The notes below the pieces were generated by a model. That model did no database searches and was not told the DNA's origin. It worked only from the letters and a program-made list of their open reading frames with translations. A stretch of 35,951 bases of DNA from Marinobacter manganoxydans MnI7-9 (GTDB lineage: Bacteria; Pseudomonadota; Gammaproteobacteria; Pseudomonadales; Oleiphilaceae), in NCBI RefSeq assembly GCF_000235625.1, contig NZ_AGTR01000006.1:1-35951 (forward strand), written 5' to 3'. This document shows positions 1-9,600 of this stretch, in pieces; position 1 is the stretch's first letter; every line of letters starts with the position of its first letter. A program made the position numbers and the translations under genes.

Positions 1-208
1 GGTTGCCTAAGTCGCCTTCCCTCATAATTACCTTGTTCTTTGTCTAGCGCCCGGTTCACGCGCCGGTTATGAGCTGTGGAACAGTAAAAAAACGGTCGCT
101 GTGCACCCAAATATCAGGCGGCCAACGTAAGCTGACTGGTCCAGCATGCCCCCATGGACCACCGCGACGCTGTATTTGTCGCGGACGGGCTTGCAATCAC
201 AGTCCAAC
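1..208. other. Unassigned stretch at window edge
   Basis: No gene can be supported here. It lies downstream of the trlF-like gene. On the minus strand a weak AAGG followed by an ATG at 25-23 opens a frame that runs off the window edge after eight codons, so a gene could start there, but this is too short to judge. The middle (about 90-170) has the look of degenerate mobile-element DNA, without a recognisable transposase. Confidence 0.3.
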
Positions 209-3184
209 CTATCGATCGAGACGGACGCGAAGCCGCCTCGATCGTTCGCGAAATGCAGCTTCGCCACCCTCAAGGATTTCACAAACCACCTTGCGGATCG
301 CAGCATCCTCTAGCCCCCCCGCTACATAGCTAATCGGCGGCAAACCACCTGAAAGATGCGGACCAGCTTCGGCGACGATTATCTGATCCGCGTCGGTGTT
401 GATCACGAGATTGGCGTTATGTGTCACCATGATCACCTGGCGTTTCGCTTTCGCCGCGATGAAAAGCGCCACCAGCTCGTCGAAGACCGACTTTGGATCG
501 AGGTTTTCCTCTGGCTGGTCAATAATCAACGGTCGGTCGTCGGAATCGTCTAGCGCGAGGTAGAGCAGCAACAGGACGATCCCTCGGGTGCCTGGCGACA
601 ACTTACGGATATCCACGCCGTCGTAGGAAATCTCGTAGCGAATGGCAATGTGTTCGGTTCCAAAAAGCCAGTGTGCGAATCGCTTCGACCACGCGCGGAA
701 TTCAGTTTGCTGGGTTGGGGAAAATGGCGCGTGCGATAAGAGATCTCTTAGGTATTTTCCCATAAAGGCCGTCATAGCAGCCTGAACTTCAGCGGCAGAA
801 CCGGTTTCCCACGCAGGTTTGAGCGCGTCCGTCGCGGCCGCAATCAACGAGCCGCGCCCGTAAAAAGGGCCCGCCTTACGACGGTCGAGGAGTTCCTCTT
901 CGGCAAACGCGCCCCAGGTCTGAACATCGGCAATCCTGCGGACTGAAAAACTCAGCTTCTTGAGTGTGCCCGATGATGAGGATAGACGCTCCATGAGCGG
1001 TGCATATAGGGCAGCCAGCGCGTTTTGCTCGCTTATGATAGCTTCGAACACGCGGCCATAGGTGTCGTCACGTTCAGTCTGCAGGCCCTTCCGTCGCGCT
1101 GCCGCGCCCTTGGCGTCAGTGAGCCGTGCTTCCATAGTCTGAAGCGCCGAATTCTCCTGCGCAATCCGCTTCGTAAGCGTCGCGTATTGCTCACGAATAA
1201 GCTTGTCCGCGCCGAATAGCGCCTCGAGTCGTGCCATCTCTGCTACGATCGGCGCAAGCGGAAGCATCGCGAGATCTGTGTCATCAGCAATCAGAGCAAC
1301 ATTGGGATCGCCGGGCGGTGGAGGAACACCGTTGAGCTTGCCAACCTCGGCGTCCGCCCATGCGGTGTAGGCCGTGAGGCTCTTGTCGACGTCGCCCTTA
1401 TAAATCAGCAGGAACTCGTCCCACTGATTGGCGTCTAGGCCACTGTTGTTATGTCGCGCCTGGATCTGTCGGAGCATTTCAGGCGCGCCGGTGGCTCGCA
1501 TGCTACGAACCTCGTCTTGCAGAGCGACGAAGGTTCGGCGCTGATTGTTATAGGCTTGTATCTTGGTCCTTAGCTTCTGCGCCGCCCCGCTGAGCTGGGT
1601 GTGCCTTGCGACCTGAGCTTCGGTGCCCTTAACCACTAGCTTAGCCTGGTCAGCCGTATAGCCGGCGATCAGCTTCTTCTTTTGCTCAACCTGCTTGCTC
1701 AGGCTGGCAACGAGGCTCTCTTTCTCGAGCTCGGTAGCAATTCTGTCGGAGATATCGGCGATCGCCTCCGCCTCACGCTCACGGGCTTGCTGGAAGCGAG
1801 CGGTCCGTTGCTCGCGGAGCTCGGTGAAGTCAAGCGCCCACTCGCGGTCGTCCTGCGAGTGGGAATCGAAGATAACGCGCTCGATCTCATCGACGAGACC
1901 ATCGGAGACACCCTTGGCCGAACACAGCTCCTCGACGAATTGCTGAGAAAGATATCTCGCACGAGGGAACGACATATGGCCGTTCGCGTCACGGCCATCA
2001 AGCGCACGCGTCTCCGTTGCGCCGCCGCCCCAAGTCAGTGTCGCGGAGGCGTCCCCGATGAGTTTGCGTGCGCGTGTGAGGAACGATGGGCTGACGTTCT
2101 CGTCAGCCTCCCAGCCAGCTGGAGTTATTGCATCGCAACCGGCGGCGATCACATCGGCCAGTGCCGTCTTGCCAGATCCCCGCGCGCCAATGATGGCGAC
2201 TAGGCCGGGATTGAGCGGAATATCGGGCGTTACCGCCCAATCTGCATCCTCAAAGTGTACATGCGAGATGACCTGCGACGGCATAGCCGAGCTTGGCGGT
2301 TTCTCGCCAACATAGGCCCGGCCTTCCGGATCGATGCAGGCCTGTCGTAGGGCGTCGAATGTTAGTGCACCCTTGATCCACGAGAAGCGATTGTCGACTG
2401 GCTTCCCGACGGACTTCTGGTCGTGGGAATCGCTGCCATGGAGACACGGCTTGCACCCCTCATAGCGCGAGCGCAGTTCTTCAACACTGACGTTCCGTTG
2501 GCCGATCCAGAATTCACGCTGTGCGGGGCTGCTGGAGAAAATGATGTGGGCGAATTTCTCTATCTCCTGGCGCACCGTAGAATCCGCGGCCTGACGAACT
2601 CCGGAAGTGCCGTCACTAGAACCACCAGCAACGGCGATTAAAATGTTCTTTTTCGCCCATTCACTTTCGGCGATAACTTTACGCAATTGATCGAAGTTGA
2701 CTTTGAACTGTGTGGCGCCTTGTCGAAGCGCAGCCCCGTCGTCAATGATGGTAGTGTCTGAACGTTTGCCCAGCTTTATCAGTTCCTCCCGCGTGCAGTC
2801 GAAGCGGTCGCCAAAAGCATAGAATTGAAGGCGCTTCAGGATTCGCTTTGTCTCTGAGAGGTGTTCAGGGTCTTCAGGGCTGACCAACAAATGGACGTTC
2901 ACGAAGCCCGTTTTCGATGCCACATCGAGGCGCAGCTCGATGTTAGGGAAGATTAGCGACACGTCGGGCAATCGGCCTGTGACCTTATGCTGAAGGAATT
3001 CCTCGTAAGTGTCGGTAACGTAGTAGTCAGTGACCGCGACCGCCTCGACCTTCGGCGTTAAGGCTTCGAGCGTCGAGAGATAGGTGCTCCAGGGATCGGA
3101 TACACCGAACTGATTGTTGAGGATCGTGCCGGGCGCATGGATATGCGGCTCCCATCTATGCCATTCAGAACCGCGATTAATCAC
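209..3184 (-). CDS. TrlF-family PHP-domain / SMC-like AAA ATPase
   Basis: Large ATPase of 991 residues. The N-terminus has a PHP-like metal-binding motif (EPHIHAPGT near residue 12, then AVTDYY near 50), characteristic of PHP phosphoesterases. A Walker A follows (IIGARGSGKTALAD, about 332-345), then a long charged, Gln/Glu-rich stretch (about 450-760) consistent with coiled coil. The C-terminus carries an ABC-type signature (LSPGTRGIVLLLL), a Walker B (PLIIDQPEENLD) and an H-loop (VMVTH-type). This order matches the TrlF family of RecF/SMC-like ATPases found in mobile and defence islands. The molecular target is not known to me; nucleic-acid cleavage coupled to ATPase is inference. The start is GTG, supported by GGAG seven bases upstream and by an out-of-frame ATG-TAA in between. 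A HEPN-like gene lies upstream in the same direction, but a terminator-like hairpin separates them. Confidence 0.8.
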   Translation of the reverse strand: MINRGSEWHRWEPHIHAPGTILNNQFGVSDPWSTYLSTLEALTPKVEAVAVTDYYVTDTYEEFLQHKVTGRLPDVSLIFPNIELRLDVASKTGFVNVHLLVSPEDPEHLSETKRILKRLQFYAFGDRFDCTREELIKLGKRSDTTIIDDGAALRQGATQFKVNFDQLRKVIAESEWAKKNILIAVAGGSSDGTSGVRQAADSTVRQEIEKFAHIIFSSSPAQREFWIGQRNVSVEELRSRYEGCKPCLHGSDSHDQKSVGKPVDNRFSWIKGALTFDALRQACIDPEGRAYVGEKPPSSAMPSQVISHVHFEDADWAVTPDIPLNPGLVAIIGARGSGKTALADVIAAGCDAITPAGWEADENVSPSFLTRARKLIGDASATLTWGGGATETRALDGRDANGHMSFPRARYLSQQFVEELCSAKGVSDGLVDEIERVIFDSHSQDDREWALDFTELREQRTARFQQAREREAEAIADISDRIATELEKESLVASLSKQVEQKKKLIAGYTADQAKLVVKGTEAQVARHTQLSGAAQKLRTKIQAYNNQRRTFVALQDEVRSMRATGAPEMLRQIQARHNNSGLDANQWDEFLLIYKGDVDKSLTAYTAWADAEVGKLNGVPPPPGDPNVALIADDTDLAMLPLAPIVAEMARLEALFGADKLIREQYATLTKRIAQENSALQTMEARLTDAKGAAARRKGLQTERDDTYGRVFEAIISEQNALAALYAPLMERLSSSSGTLKKLSFSVRRIADVQTWGAFAEEELLDRRKAGPFYGRGSLIAAATDALKPAWETGSAAEVQAAMTAFMGKYLRDLLSHAPFSPTQQTEFRAWSKRFAHWLFGTEHIAIRYEISYDGVDIRKLSPGTRGIVLLLLYLALDDSDDRPLIIDQPEENLDPKSVFDELVALFIAAKAKRQVIMVTHNANLVINTDADQIIVAEAGPHLSGGLPPISYVAGGLEDAAIRKVVCEILEGGEAAFRERSRRLRVRLDR

Positions 3185-3240
3185 TTACATCTCCAGATCA
3201 TCATTCTTGTTTAGGTCACCACGACCCGAATCAATAGGAA

Positions 3241-3263
3241 AAGCTCGCTAACGCAGAGCGAGC
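3241..3263 (-). terminator. Terminator-like hairpin between HEPN-like gene and trlF
   Basis: Perfect 7-bp stem (GCTCGCT/AGCGAGC at 3243-3249 and 3257-3263) with a 7-base loop. On the minus strand it is followed by TTTT. It sits just after the stop of the HEPN-like gene, so it probably ends or attenuates that transcript before trlF. Confidence 0.5.
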
Positions 3264-3280
3264 CGGCGACTGGTTAAATA

Positions 3281-3853
3281 TCAAAGTGCAGTGTCAATTT
3301 TATCCACATACTCCGTGCATTTTTTGAACACACTTTCAACTTCATCCCAAAATTCTTCATTCAAGATTATTGTCTGGTGGCCGCCCGAAAAATAACATAG
3401 TAAAGCACCGTCTTTAGTATCAAATTTCAGAGTTCCATGTGCAAAAGCGTTGCGCCAAGTCATTATTTTTTTGAGGAACCCCTGAAGTCTGCTCGAATCC
3501 TTACCCTTAAGTACCTCAGTTTCTTTGGTAATCGTGTTAATGAGGCTCTTTTTAAACGAAAACTGGAAAGATGAGGATTGTAATACTTCATTTACAAACA
3601 CATTCCTGCGTCTTGTCGGAGAGTTCGTTTTTCCAAAAAAGAAGTCGGTAATCGTATCTTCGAGCTTTTTTTCCAGGCAAACAGTAGACCAGATGATGTG
3701 CATTCCGTTCTCTCTTGCAGTACCGAGCGTAGAGATTTCATCAGGGCCTATTCCGCCCAAGTAAACCTCTCCATTTTCATCGGCCTTCCCACTGCCTCCA
3801 AGTGGAATAGGTATAGAAACGGTGTTAGTTGCGGGCAAAGAAATCTTTCTCAT
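3281..3853 (-). CDS. Hypothetical protein with HEPN-like Rx4H motif
   Basis: Protein of 190 residues that I do not recognise as a named family. It is predicted soluble, with no signal peptide. Near residue 133 it contains WRNAFAHG, i.e. an R-x4-H arrangement preceded by helical sequence, as in the catalytic helix of HEPN ribonucleases and HEPN-like helical proteins. The base composition is clearly AT-richer than the core genes of the window, pointing to horizontal acquisition. It lies 96 bases upstream of the TrlF-like ATPase in the same orientation, a context that fits a defence or toxin role. That role is inference: many RNAxxH-type motifs belong to proteins without nuclease activity. The ATG start at 3853 has only a weak AGG-type ribosome site. 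Confidence 0.6.
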   Translation of the reverse strand: MRKISLPATNTVSIPIPLGGSGKADENGEVYLGGIGPDEISTLGTARENGMHIIWSTVCLEKKLEDTITDFFFGKTNSPTRRRNVFVNEVLQSSSFQFSFKKSLINTITKETEVLKGKDSSRLQGFLKKIMTWRNAFAHGTLKFDTKDGALLCYFSGGHQTIILNEEFWDEVESVFKKCTEYVDKIDTAL

Positions 3854-4156
3854 TTAAATGACCTATCAGCAAATTAGGCAGCACGCTTTATCATTGTAGA
3901 AATCTGGCTGCGTCCTTAACACTAACTTCGAACCAGAAATCGCGTTTCACATAAATAAAAACAATAGCCTAGCCAAGGATGGCCATCTCTGCCATGTAAC
4001 CATTCAGCGTCTGCAATTTGCTCCGCTCATCACTCTGGATGAGATGGCTACGACTAGCTTCGAAGCTCTGGAGAAAAGCTCTGACTAGAACGTTCGCTTT
4101 TGTTTAAGGCCTCACTTTGGAATTGGCATCAATGGCAGACAACCTCAATTCCGCCC

Positions 4157-4198
4157 GGCCAATATATGGTGACAAACGGCGGCCAAATTATGGTGTCA
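4157..4198. repeat. Two imperfect 18-bp direct repeats (possible IS21-type end)
   Basis: The units at 4157-4174 and 4181-4198 share GGCCAA followed by A/T-rich bases and TATGGTG(A/T)CA, with a 24-base period. On the minus strand both begin with TG(A/T)CACCATA. Multiple spaced terminal repeats starting with TG are typical of IS21-family ends. No istA or istB is present in the window, so this would be a solo remnant. The family assignment is inference. Confidence 0.35.
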
Positions 4199-4270
4199 CT
4201 ACCATCAAAAAAATCTCTCTTTTTCAGGCTGGAAATCAGTGCTGCCCGTAGCTTGTAAAGTTTTCTGACA

Positions 4271-4302
4271 AAAAAACCGCCGAGTGCTTTCGGCGGTTTT
4301 TG
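4271..4302 (-). terminator. Terminator of the PEP-CTERM gene
   Basis: Long stem (AAAACCGCCGA paired with TCGGCGGTTTT around a short loop, about 4274-4300) flanked by an A-run on the left, which reads as a T-tract on the minus strand. It also has T residues on the plus side and may act in both directions. It lies about 30 bases after the PEP-CTERM stop codon. Confidence 0.8.
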
Positions 4303-4329
4303 GAATTCCCTATCGCTATTCAAAAGTGG

Positions 4330-4986
4330 TTAGGCTTCAACTTTCTTTCTTCTCACCCACAAACCGATCAGACCAAGTCCAAGAAGCGCTAGTGTTCCCG
4401 GCTCAGGTACTGAAACTGTGCTGTAGCCATACGCTTTGTCACTTCCACCGCAGCTATTTTCATTGTCTGGCAGAAGTGAACCGTCGGCACAAAGCTGTTG
4501 CGCCCGAATAGCGACCACCCCAAAATCGCTCAGACTCAGTCCAAAGTCGGTTGTACTCCAACTAAAAGTCTGTATTCCGTTAAAGCCCTGAGTCCCAAGA
4601 CCAAAAATCAAGCCCCAAGTACCATCAAAACCAGGAATGCTCAGCCCACTGATATTGCAACTTGGCGGCCCACAAACGCTGTCCGTAGTATCCCGGCCCT
4701 CAAGTGAGACACTGCTATCACCCGCCAAATTCAAAGCCCCACCGCCTGTTGCTTTGCTGCCAAAGTCAATAAACACGCCGAACGCTTCCGCATTCCAAGG
4801 GTGCACCGTCAGCGAATAGTTAAATTTTCCGGAGACCTCATCGTCCACCGTAAAAATATAATTTCCGGTACCGTTTTCATTGGTTGCCCACGTATCGTAG
4901 GTAATCATACCCGCCTGGGCAGACCCGGCTCCTGCAATGCACAATGCAAACAGTAACGAGGCCACAAACTTTCCTTTTTGCTTCAT
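4330..4986 (-). CDS. PEP-CTERM sorting domain-containing protein
   Basis: Exported protein of 218 residues from the ATG at 4986. That start has a strong GGAGGAGAGGG ribosome site; a longer reading frame upstream has none. A signal peptide (KQKGKFVASLLFALCIAGAGSAQA) is followed by a small beta-rich body with four cysteines. The C-terminus has the full PEP-CTERM arrangement: VPEPGTLALLG, a hydrophobic segment (LLGLGLIGLWV), then RRKK. In this family the tail is recognised by an exosortase (EpsH/XrtA type), which processes it at the envelope, usually in bacteria making exopolysaccharide. No exosortase is in the window. The gene is monocistronic, has its own terminator, and is divergent from the outer-membrane transporter gene. 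GC content appears lower than in its neighbours. Confidence 0.85.
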   Translation of the reverse strand: MKQKGKFVASLLFALCIAGAGSAQAGMITYDTWATNENGTGNYIFTVDDEVSGKFNYSLTVHPWNAEAFGVFIDFGSKATGGGALNLAGDSSVSLEGRDTTDSVCGPPSCNISGLSIPGFDGTWGLIFGLGTQGFNGIQTFSWSTTDFGLSLSDFGVVAIRAQQLCADGSLLPDNENSCGGSDKAYGYSTVSVPEPGTLALLGLGLIGLWVRRKKVEA

Positions 4987-5346
4987 AACCCTCTCCTCCG
5001 TCCAAATCCCTCGGCTAGCGTAGAGAACATCTTCTATCTCTCCCGCCGAGCTCTTCAAAAGCACCGCAAGTTGCGAACCATACAGCGAAAATTATTTAAG
5101 GTCAGGCGCTTAATCATACCCGGATTTTCAGAAGCGCCAGCTCCATGTAAAGATTCTCGACATAAATATGCAGCATGCTCCGGACAGATAGAGGGGTAAA
5201 CTGAGACGTGGTCTTTCCGACAATAATTTGCGTCACAACAGCCAACGTCCCCAAAAGACAAGCCGAATACACTACCTCCCGAACAAAAATACCAGCCGCC
5301 CTTCCGCGGCCCGAGTATAAAAACAACGAAGTAATGGAGTGTATCA
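4987..5346. promoter_or_regulatory. Divergent intergenic region
   Basis: About 360 bases between the PEP-CTERM gene and the FadL-like gene. It must hold promoters for both, but I cannot name a confident -35/-10 pair. Two AT-rich patches (about 5085-5100 and 5318-5335) are candidates. Reading frames crossing it lack ribosome sites and codon bias. Confidence 0.4.
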
Positions 5347-6684
5347 ATGGCTTTTTCCTCCCCTTCCCGGTCAAGGGCACTGTCTCTTGCAATCGCCACC
5401 GCCTCTGTCGGTTTCTCTATTTCGGTTAACGCCAGTATGGGCAACCTCGGCACCACCTATGGCGTCATGCCAGTGGATGTTGCCACAGCCCAGTCACTGT
5501 CCATGTTCAACGATCAGGTGTCAGCCACCTATTACAACCCAGCCTATCTGACCAAAGATGAGCGTGGGGAGCTGACCGCTGGCATTCTGCACGCCGAACA
5601 GGAACTGCGTTCTGCCAACCCGAATGCCAATGGCGACATCCTGGCCAACTCACCAAGCCAGCAGGTGCTGATTGGCATGAAAACCAATCTGGGTTCGCTG
5701 ACTCGCTTCAAGCACCCGATCTATCTGGGCTTCATTGCAGGCGTCGAGAAATACGGCAAGGAAATGCTGGCGTTCGATTCGCAGACCACGGAGAACGGCC
5801 AGTTCCTTCAGTACGGTAAAGAGCCCCTGTTCCTGAACATCGGTGGCGCTACGCCGATCTGGCGCGGCATCTCCGCCGGTGCTTCGGTGCGGGTCACCCT
5901 GGATGCCCAGGCAAACCTCGATGCGGTCTCTACTTTGGGTGGCGAGACCAGCCGGGAACGCCTTGCGGTCAATGCCGAACCCTCACTGAAAACCATTCTG
6001 GGCACCACCATTGATCTGGGCAGCACATTCTGCCCGGACAGCGACTGCTTCCTGAACGGCTGGGAAACCGCACTCACTTATCGAACCAAGTCAGCGGCCT
6101 CCACGTCGGTTGATTCCAACATCATTGTCACCCAGACCATTCCGGATCCCGGCCTGAGTCTGTCGGTCTCCACCATTGATTCCTTCCAGCCGGAAACCTT
6201 CGGCTTTGGCGCTCAATACAAGGGCGAAAACTGGCGGATTGGTGGCAGCGTGGAGCAGCAGAACTGGTCAGAGCTGGAGAAGGAATTTTCTTCCGATACG
6301 ATCAAGGATCAGCAGTCTGTGCCAGCGGGCAGCCGGATTCAGTTCGACGACGTACTGATTCCACGGATCGGCGCCGAGTATGCACTCAACAAGAACTTTT
6401 CTGTGCGCGGCGGCGTTGCCTATGAGGAGTCGCCGCTCAAGTCCACCCGCAATCCGGAGATCAATTATCTCGATACCGACAAGATTGTCGTGGGCCTTGG
6501 CCTGAGCGCCACGTATGACCGCACCCGTCTGCTGGCCTACCCCGTCCGCCTGGACATCGGTTACCAATACCAGCAACTGCAGGAGCGCGATTTCACACTG
6601 GTGGATTTTGACGGCAACGAAACGCCGGTTACTGCAGACGGCGACGTTCACGTTGTCAGCGGCTCCATCACCCTGAAGTTTTAA
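5347..6684 (+). CDS. aupA: FadL/TodX-family outer-membrane protein, AupA-like
   Basis: Outer-membrane beta-barrel of 445 residues. A signal peptide ends near residue 29 (SISVNA-S). The mature protein starts with MGNLGTTYGVMP and has YYNPAYL, like the N-terminal hatch of FadL-type hydrophobic-substrate channels. Alternating amphipathic strands run to a terminal phenylalanine (SGSITLKF), the usual barrel insertion signal. A GGAG ribosome site precedes the ATG. It is followed after 12 bases by a very large lipoprotein gene. A FadL-like porin plus envelope lipoprotein pair is the layout of AupA/AupB, described for alkane uptake in Marinobacter. The assignment rests on this layout and general resemblance, so the substrate (alkanes, fatty acids) is inferred. 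Confidence 0.75.
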   Translation: MAFSSPSRSRALSLAIATASVGFSISVNASMGNLGTTYGVMPVDVATAQSLSMFNDQVSATYYNPAYLTKDERGELTAGILHAEQELRSANPNANGDILANSPSQQVLIGMKTNLGSLTRFKHPIYLGFIAGVEKYGKEMLAFDSQTTENGQFLQYGKEPLFLNIGGATPIWRGISAGASVRVTLDAQANLDAVSTLGGETSRERLAVNAEPSLKTILGTTIDLGSTFCPDSDCFLNGWETALTYRTKSAASTSVDSNIIVTQTIPDPGLSLSVSTIDSFQPETFGFGAQYKGENWRIGGSVEQQNWSELEKEFSSDTIKDQQSVPAGSRIQFDDVLIPRIGAEYALNKNFSVRGGVAYEESPLKSTRNPEINYLDTDKIVVGLGLSATYDRTRLLAYPVRLDIGYQYQQLQERDFTLVDFDGNETPVTADGDVHVVSGSITLKF

Positions 6685-6696
6685 GGAGGGCACGCC

Positions 6697-9600
6697 ATGA
6701 AGTACAACAACACACTGGCACTTATACCCGCCCTGTTACTGGCCGCCTGTGGTGGCGACGAACAGACCATGAATGAGAAAGTCTCCTCCGGCTCGGTGGT
6801 GTATTCCTACCCTGCTGATGGCCAGGCAGATGTCAGCCCGAAAGCCGACATTGTTCTGCGCTTCAGCCATGCGTTGACCGATGAGGATGCAGATCTCCAA
6901 AACAAGATTCTGCTGCAATCTCAGGAACAGTCACTGCCCTTTTCTATCAGCCGGATTGACGGCGGTAAAAGCCTCATGCTGTCGCCCTCGTCGGAACTCG
7001 ACACGCTCGGCGACTACACGGTGACGTTCAGCGAACCGCTGGCTGCGGAGGGCGGTCGCCAGATCGACACCCCCAACGCGGTCGGCGATGCCGGCATCCA
7101 GTTCGAGACTCGGGGAAGTTTCTCCGGACCCGCAAGCATAACCAACTCGGCCGCGGATTTTGATATCGCCTGGCAGGTTCCGGCAAACAACAGCCCGTTC
7201 GAGGCCATGAACTTTTCCACATTCCGCCTGGCCATGACCCACCCGATCCATCCGGACTGGAAGGCTCTCGGCGGTTCCATCCAGCTGCTGGATGGCAGCG
7301 GAGAGGTTGTTCCAGCGATGGTTCTGGTGAAAGGCAATCGGATAACGGTGGACCCTTGTGTGGTCGAGGATCCCAGGGACTGTGGCAGCAAGGACGATGT
7401 CCTGGACACCGGCCAGACCTATACCCTGCGCCTGGAAAACCTGGCCAGCCTGACTTCGCCCGAAGCAGACCGGTTCAGTGAGGAAATCGCATTCACGCCC
7501 CGCGAGACAGGCCCAACGGTCGTACTTCAGCAGTCTGCTGTTGATTCCGGGCTGGCCGCAGGTATTGCGGAGCAAGACGTCACCCGATCAGTCCTGAACG
7601 GCCAGGCCATTAACGGCGTCACGCTCAACTCGGTGCTCCAGGGAGAAGCAGGCCCCTCCCAACAGACCGGCGATCTGTTTGCAGAGCTGGCTTATGCGCC
7701 GGCCTTCGAGGCTGATGAAGCGCTTCCGTTGCGTATCGCCCGGGGCAGCGTGCTGAACAGTACCAGTCTGGATGTTCTGGTGGGCGGCGAGGTTCCTGTG
7801 CTGGATGCCGCCAACGGTCAGCTCCAGACTACTGGCAACATCAAGGTCACCATGTTGTCAGACGCATCCGGCTACCTGAGCCCCAACCCCTACACCAATG
7901 ACATTAACGCGCCCAGACATATCACGCTGTTTATGGATGTCTCCATGAACACCGAAAACGCCCAGCCCAACGCAGCACTCTCCCAGGATCTGATGGGGGT
8001 CGAGTTGCGCGGCATCGCACTGGTGCAGGATGGCGTATTGACCATCGATGCCATCGGAATGGTGGAGCCAAACCTTCTCGGCCAGGAATACACAGACTCG
8101 ACCATCGCGTTCCATCTTCAGGCGGCCACCGATGCCGATTCGGTTCTGGATGCCGAGCTACTCCGCGAGCTGGACAGCACTTCGCCCAGCCTGATCAGCT
8201 GGATGCCCGGACCGGACAACGCCATTCCGGATACGCGCCAGTCCATGCAGCGCCCCGGGGATCCGGTCATTCTGTTCTTTGATGAGCCGCTTGCCGCGGA
8301 CTCCATTGATACCGGAATTTCACTGTTCGCGGATGGTGTTCCTGTTGAGACACTTGAGACACAACTGGACGGAACTGCCGTTATCGTGAATCCGGGCGAT
8401 GGCCTGCGCCATGGCGTTGACTACGAAATCGTCATCGATGGTTTGACCGATCTGGCCGGCAACCCAGCCACCGTGGCACCGTTACAGTTTTCACTGGATG
8501 ATATTGGCGGCTCCGCTGTAACCCGACGCCCTGCCCTGGCCCTGACCACCTATCCGGGCTACCCCTGCGAAACCGATCATAGTCTGCTGGATCTCTCCGC
8601 CGGCGTACTGGGACAGTGCTATTCCGATGGAGGTGTGGGTGACACTCTACCAGTCAGCACCATGCCGTCAGATCGTCCCATTACCGTTGTCTTCTCCAAG
8701 TCCATGGACCTGAATTCCATTATTCAGGGAGACACCTTCATCGTCGAGAAAGTGAGGCAGGAACCCAGTGGTTCGGTCACGGTTGTGGAAAGCAACGTAC
8801 CTGGCCGGCTTGAAAAGAATCTCCAGCGGATCCGGTTCTACCCGGACCAGCCCTGGGAAGCCGACGCACACTATCGGTACACCCTGAAGTCATCGGAGGA
8901 TGCAGGAAGCTGCTCGACTGGAAGCTACACCTCAGTTTGCGATTCCGATGGCCTGGCACTGAAAACCGACCTGCTTGAAGGGCTTGATGACGGAGGTGGC
9001 AACAACGGACCGGACGACATGGTGATCTATTTCACCGGAACCGAGCCTCTGGACAGCGTTTTCACGCCTCTGCGAAACCTGCCAGTTCGCGACACCAATG
9101 CCAACTTCATTGTGGACTGTGACTCCAACACTAACCCGGACTGTCTTGAGCCGTTTGACCACCAGGGCAGCGACGCTGATGGCTGGGCCGCTTCAGCCAA
9201 TTCAACGAAACTGAGGGTCCGCAATAACGAAGCATCAGCCTCTCCGCCCGTGATTGTAGCCAGTACCGCCGATGCGCGGGTTGGCTGCGAGACCGGCGAG
9301 CGTTGCCCCAAAGATAAGTTCATCTACCAGACCTACGCCCTCAACACGGAAGTTATTGGCCCTGGCATTTATGAGCCAACCGGCGATGAGGGGATTCTGG
9401 TGAACCTGTATCCCACACAGTTGGCGACCACATCGATCAGTGTGTTCACAGAGCTTCGGGTTTTTGGATTTATCCCACTCCAGGAGGAGTCCATTACCAA
9501 TACCCAGGTCCTCCGCATGCGCTATGCCAAGGACGACCCGGCGTGTTCCGGCCCGGGCTGCAGCCGCTCTGGCCTGATACCCGGGGTAATAACCGAGGGT

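Larger units (their letters stand above)
3854..4329. other. Gene-free AT-rich stretch with element remnants
   Basis: No gene is supported. It holds a pair of spaced near-identical 18-mers (4157-4198) resembling IS21-family end repeats and the terminator of the PEP-CTERM gene (about 4271-4302). The rest is AT-rich and looks like decayed accessory DNA at the island/core junction. Confidence 0.5.

Noticed and set aside
153-332. Short plus-strand frame from the ATG at 153
   Set aside because: Antisense to the trlF 3' end, with no convincing ribosome site or family features.
5055-5456. Minus-strand frames across the divergent promoter region
   Set aside because: They overlap the signal-peptide region of the FadL-like gene, have no ribosome site and show no family features.
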